Assembly (NCBI GenBank): GCA_002361875.1
Contig: DERX01000102.1
Coordinates: 1-14,623 of the forward strand
DNA length: 14,623 nucleotides
Reading direction: 5' to 3'
DNA from: Ruminococcaceae bacterium UBA3329
Lineage (GTDB): Bacteria; Bacillota; Clostridia; Oscillospirales; Acutalibacteraceae
The first letter of the stretch is position 1, and each line of letters opens with the position of its first letter. Position numbers and translations under genes: made by a program. The notes under the pieces were generated by a model. That model saw nothing but the letters and a program-made list of their open reading frames with translations, did no database searches and was not told where the DNA came from. Below, piece by piece: positions 12,270 to 14,623 of the stretch.

Positions 12270-14103
12270 TTTCTGCTCCGTTATAATACAAATAAATTTT
12301 TTCTGCCAAATCCTTATTTATTCCCTTTACCCTTTGCAAATCCTCAACGCCTGCGTTTTTGATTGCCTTTATAGTTTTAAATTCCTTAAAAAGTGCCTTT
12401 GCCTTTTGCTCGCCGATGCCGTTTATTTGTGTAAGCGAAAGAGTAAGACCGCTCTTTGCGTGCTTTTTGCGATGATAGCCTATTGAAAAGCGATGCACCT
12501 CCTCCTGAATTTCGGAAACGAGAGTAAAAACAGAACGGTTATCGTTAATTGTTATTTCGCCGCCGCCCTGCGCTATCGCCCTTGTGCGGTGTTTATTATC
12601 CTTTACCATTCCGAACACGGGAACATCTAAATTAAACGGCATTAAAGCCTCTTTAACCGCATTAACCTGTCCTATTCCGCCGTCAAGCAAAATAAGGTCG
12701 GGCAGTTTGCCGAAGCCCTCTTCTTCGCCGTCGTCTCTTTTGAGAAGATACTCGTTAAAGCGCCTTGTCAGCACCTCACGCATTGAGCCGTAATCGTCCT
12801 GACCTGTAAAAGATTTAATTGCAAAAGTGCGGTATGCCCTTTTTAACGGTCTGCCGTTTTTGAAAACAATCATACCCGCGACATTATCCGCACCTGCGGT
12901 ATGAGAAATGTCGTAGGATTCAATATATTCAGGTGTATTTTCAAGGCCTAAAAGCGTCTTTAACTCTTCAAGCGCACGGATTTCAGTGCCTTTTCTTCCC
13001 TTTTTCTGGGCAAGCTTTTCAAATGCGTTTTCACGGCACATATTGACAAGTCTTACGCCTTCGCCACGGGACGGCACCGCAATAGTGCATTTTTTGCCCA
13101 AAAGCTCCGTAAGATACTGCTCAACAAGCTCGCTGTCGTCGCACATTTCGTCTAAAATAACCTTTTTCGGCACTGAATTTCTCATTCCGTAATACTGCAT
13201 AAGAAAATCAGTACGCATTGCACCGTTTGCCTCGCCGTCAAGAAAAAAATGCTCGCTGTCGCAAAGCCTGCCGCCGTTAAAGCGCAAAACCGCCACGCAA
13301 ACATCATCGCCGTTTGATGCAACTGCAAAAACATCTTTAGACTCGTCCGTTTCCGTAACAACCTTTTGCTTTGACTGCATATTTTTTATTGCGTTTATTT
13401 TATCTCTGAATCTTGCGGCGGCCTCAAACTGAAGATTTTCAGATGCCGTCTGCATTTTCTTTTCGAGAGATTTAATTACAGAGCTTACATCGCCCTCAAG
13501 AAATTTTAATGCTTCATTCACAGACTCCTCATATTCGGACTGCGGTATTTTGCCCGTGCAAACGCCCATACACCTGTCAATGTGGAAGTTAAGACACGGT
13601 CTGCCCTTTTTAAAATCTCTCGGGAAGACCTTATTGCACTGCGGCAGTTTAAAGATTTTATTTGCCTCGTCAACTGACTGCTTAACTGAATAGGAGCTTG
13701 TAAAAGGGCCGATAAACTGCGAGTTGCTGTCATCCTTTTGCAGAACAGCGGATATTTTTCTGTACGGGTCATTTGTGACTTTTATATAGCTGTAACCCTT
13801 ATCGTCTTTGAGCAAAATATTGTATTTCGGCATATTTTGTTTAATAAGGCTTGCCTCTAAAACGAGCGCCTCAAACTCGGAATCGCAGAGAATATAATCG
13901 AAATCGTCAACATTTTCAACCATTTTGCGAACCTTTAAGGAATGTCCGTTTTGCGAGCCGAAATATTGGCTGACACGGTTTTTGAGCTTTTTAGCCTTGC
14001 CGATATATATAATTTTGCCCTTTGCATTTTTCATAATGTAAACACCGGGAGTGAGCGGAAGCTTCATCGCTTTTTCGCGCAGTATTTTCATTTTCGGGTT
14101 CAA
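12247..14103 (-). CDS. uvrC: Excinuclease ABC subunit C
   Basis: The dual-incision nuclease of nucleotide excision repair, acting on UvrB-DNA. Numbering is from the longer GTG reading at 14112. An N-terminal GIY-YIG nuclease makes the 3' cut (GVY 23-25, YIG 36-38, E86). Four cysteines (159, 173, 181, 185) have nearly the spacing of the Fe-S ligands of E. coli UvrC. A UVR domain (about 205-245) binds UvrB. The RNase H-like nuclease makes the 5' cut (D401 in YDISH, D477 in LLDGG, H540). Helix-hairpin-helix motifs end the protein (about 560-610). I choose TTG 14103 (618 residues): AGGAGG at 14112-14117 is 8 bases from it but overlaps the GTG at 14112, which cannot be used. The HPr terminator ends two bases before this ribosome binding site. 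Confidence 0.97.
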   Translation of the reverse strand: MNPKMKILREKAMKLPLTPGVYIMKNAKGKIIYIGKAKKLKNRVSQYFGSQNGHSLKVRKMVENVDDFDYILCDSEFEALVLEASLIKQNMPKYNILLKDDKGYSYIKVTNDPYRKISAVLQKDDSNSQFIGPFTSSYSVKQSVDEANKIFKLPQCNKVFPRDFKKGRPCLNFHIDRCMGVCTGKIPQSEYEESVNEALKFLEGDVSSVIKSLEKKMQTASENLQFEAAARFRDKINAIKNMQSKQKVVTETDESKDVFAVASNGDDVCVAVLRFNGGRLCDSEHFFLDGEANGAMRTDFLMQYYGMRNSVPKKVILDEMCDDSELVEQYLTELLGKKCTIAVPSRGEGVRLVNMCRENAFEKLAQKKGRKGTEIRALEELKTLLGLENTPEYIESYDISHTAGADNVAGMIVFKNGRPLKRAYRTFAIKSFTGQDDYGSMREVLTRRFNEYLLKRDDGEEEGFGKLPDLILLDGGIGQVNAVKEALMPFNLDVPVFGMVKDNKHRTRAIAQGGGEITINDNRSVFTLVSEIQEEVHRFSIGYHRKKHAKSGLTLSLTQINGIGEQKAKALFKEFKTIKAIKNAGVEDLQRVKGINKDLAEKIYLYYNGAENEEYGNF

Positions 14104-14111
14104 CCGTGCCA

Positions 14112-14117
14112 CCTCCT
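14112..14117 (-). promoter_or_regulatory. RBS that sets the uvrC start
   Basis: AGGAGG on the minus strand. It overlaps the candidate GTG at 14112-14110 by one base and is 8 bases from the in-frame TTG at 14103-14101, so it decides for the TTG. The next in-frame ATG is about 20 bases away, too far. Confidence 0.8.
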
Positions 14118-14118
14118 A

Positions 14119-14154
14119 ATAAAAAAACAAGGCACACCGCAAAAGCGATGTGCC
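14119..14154 (-). terminator. Strong intrinsic terminator after ptsH
   Basis: Bases 14131-14140 pair with 14145-14154 (10 bp with one G-U, tetraloop), and the minus-strand stem is followed by TTGTTTTTTT. It ends two bases before the uvrC ribosome binding site, so uvrC needs read-through or a promoter inside ptsH. Confidence 0.93.
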
Positions 14155-14166
14155 AAAAAGTCAAAA

Positions 14167-14430
14167 TTACTCAGCAAAGCCTGACTCAACAAGTTTCACA
14201 AGTTCATCAACAGCCTGCTCTTCGTCAGAACCGCTTGCATGAATACGAATTGTTGTACCGCCCATAATGCCGAGAGACAGTACGCCGAGAAGGCTCTTAG
14301 CGTTAACTCTTCTGTCCTCTTTCTCAACCCAGATTGACGATTTAAATTCGTTAGCTTTCTGAATAAAGAAAGTAGCGGGACGGGCATGAAGACCTACCTG
14401 ATTTTTTACTTCAACATCTTTTGTGTACAT
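14167..14430 (-). CDS. ptsH: HPr phosphocarrier protein
   Basis: The small cytoplasmic carrier of the phosphotransferase system: it takes phosphate from enzyme I on His15 and passes it to sugar-specific EIIA. At 87 residues it has the family length. GLHARPAT places the active-site His at exactly 15. NAKSLLGVLSLGI places Ser at exactly 46, the site HPr kinase modifies in Firmicutes to form the CcpA co-repressor, so catabolite signalling is also likely. No other PTS gene (ptsI, hprK) is in the window. The ATG at 14430 has GGGAGA 7 bases upstream. It has its own extended -10 promoter and a strong terminator, so it is probably a mainly monocistronic, well-expressed gene. His15 rules out the Crh variant. 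Confidence 0.96.
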   Translation of the reverse strand: MYTKDVEVKNQVGLHARPATFFIQKANEFKSSIWVEKEDRRVNAKSLLGVLSLGIMGGTTIRIHASGSDEEQAVDELVKLVESGFAE

Positions 14431-14498
14431 AATGCAATTCTCCCAAACAATGATAAAATAAATATGGTTTATTAGATTTATTGTCTTATTACTCTCAT

Positions 14499-14526
14499 AT
14501 TATAACATAAAAGTTCAATCCGTCAA
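14499..14526 (-). promoter_or_regulatory. Promoter for ptsH
   Basis: Minus-strand TTGACG (14521-14526) and TATAAT (14499-14504), spacer 16, with TGT forming an extended -10. The leader is about 60 bases. No clear cre-type catabolite operator was recognised. Confidence 0.8.
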
Positions 14527-14560
14527 CGAATTTTGCACCTTAAAAAATTATTTCGGTTAG

Positions 14561-14590
14561 AGAAACAAAAACCGCAAAAAAACCGGTTTT
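14561..14590 (-). terminator. Terminator-like hairpin of an upstream gene outside the window
   Basis: AAAACCG (14584-14590) pairs with CGGTTTT (14568-14574) around a 9-base loop, followed on the minus strand by a T-rich tail. It would end whatever gene lies to the right. The remaining bases to 14623 hold no gene I can support. Confidence 0.5.
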
Positions 14591-14623
14591 ATCTTTGTTT
14601 AAATTGACAAGAGTGCCTTAAAA

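Overview
All genes in this window lie on the minus strand, so transcription runs from high to low coordinates. The gene content and order point to a Clostridia bacterium, probably of the Oscillospiraceae/Ruminococcaceae type: moderately low GC, strong AGGAGG-type ribosome binding sites, several GTG and TTG starts, TTGACA/TATAAT promoters, and the pairings greA-lysS, ftsE-ftsX-M23 peptidase-S41 peptidase and rsmD-coaD-coiled-coil 'ATPase'. The taxonomic placement is an inference from gene order and protein character only.

Layout in transcription order (right to left). At 14431-14623 lie a terminator-like hairpin of an off-window gene and the HPr promoter. HPr (ptsH) follows and ends at a strong terminator. 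uvrC and a HAD phosphatase overlap and form one unit. A promoter at 11571-11599 starts rsmD-coaD-coiled-coil protein-DUF4830-like membrane protein-rsuA; the first three are joined by ATGA overlaps. A CdaR/PucR-type regulator then has its own promoter, an inverted repeat and a terminator. Next is ftsE-ftsX-M23 peptidase-S41-like protein, tightly packed, followed by an unrecognised 190-residue protein. Finally greA, with a perfectly consensus promoter, is followed by a terminator-like hairpin and lysS, whose last few codons run off the left edge.

Most of the window is core housekeeping: translation, rRNA modification, CoA synthesis, DNA repair and phosphotransfer. The most interesting part is the cell-wall module. 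FtsEX is an ABC-type signal transducer that in other bacteria controls a coiled-coil peptidoglycan hydrolase outside the membrane. Here the hydrolase is an M23 protein with one extra residue in its first zinc motif, FtsE has a tail of about 110 residues, and the S41 protein encoded next has Gly and Asn where the catalytic Ser and Lys should be, so it looks like a pseudoprotease with an intact PDZ region.

At the RNA level, two poorly characterised genes have their ribosome binding sites inside the 3' arm of terminator-like hairpins. I see no mobile elements, CRISPR arrays, tRNA or rRNA genes, and no gene-free stretch over 300 bases.
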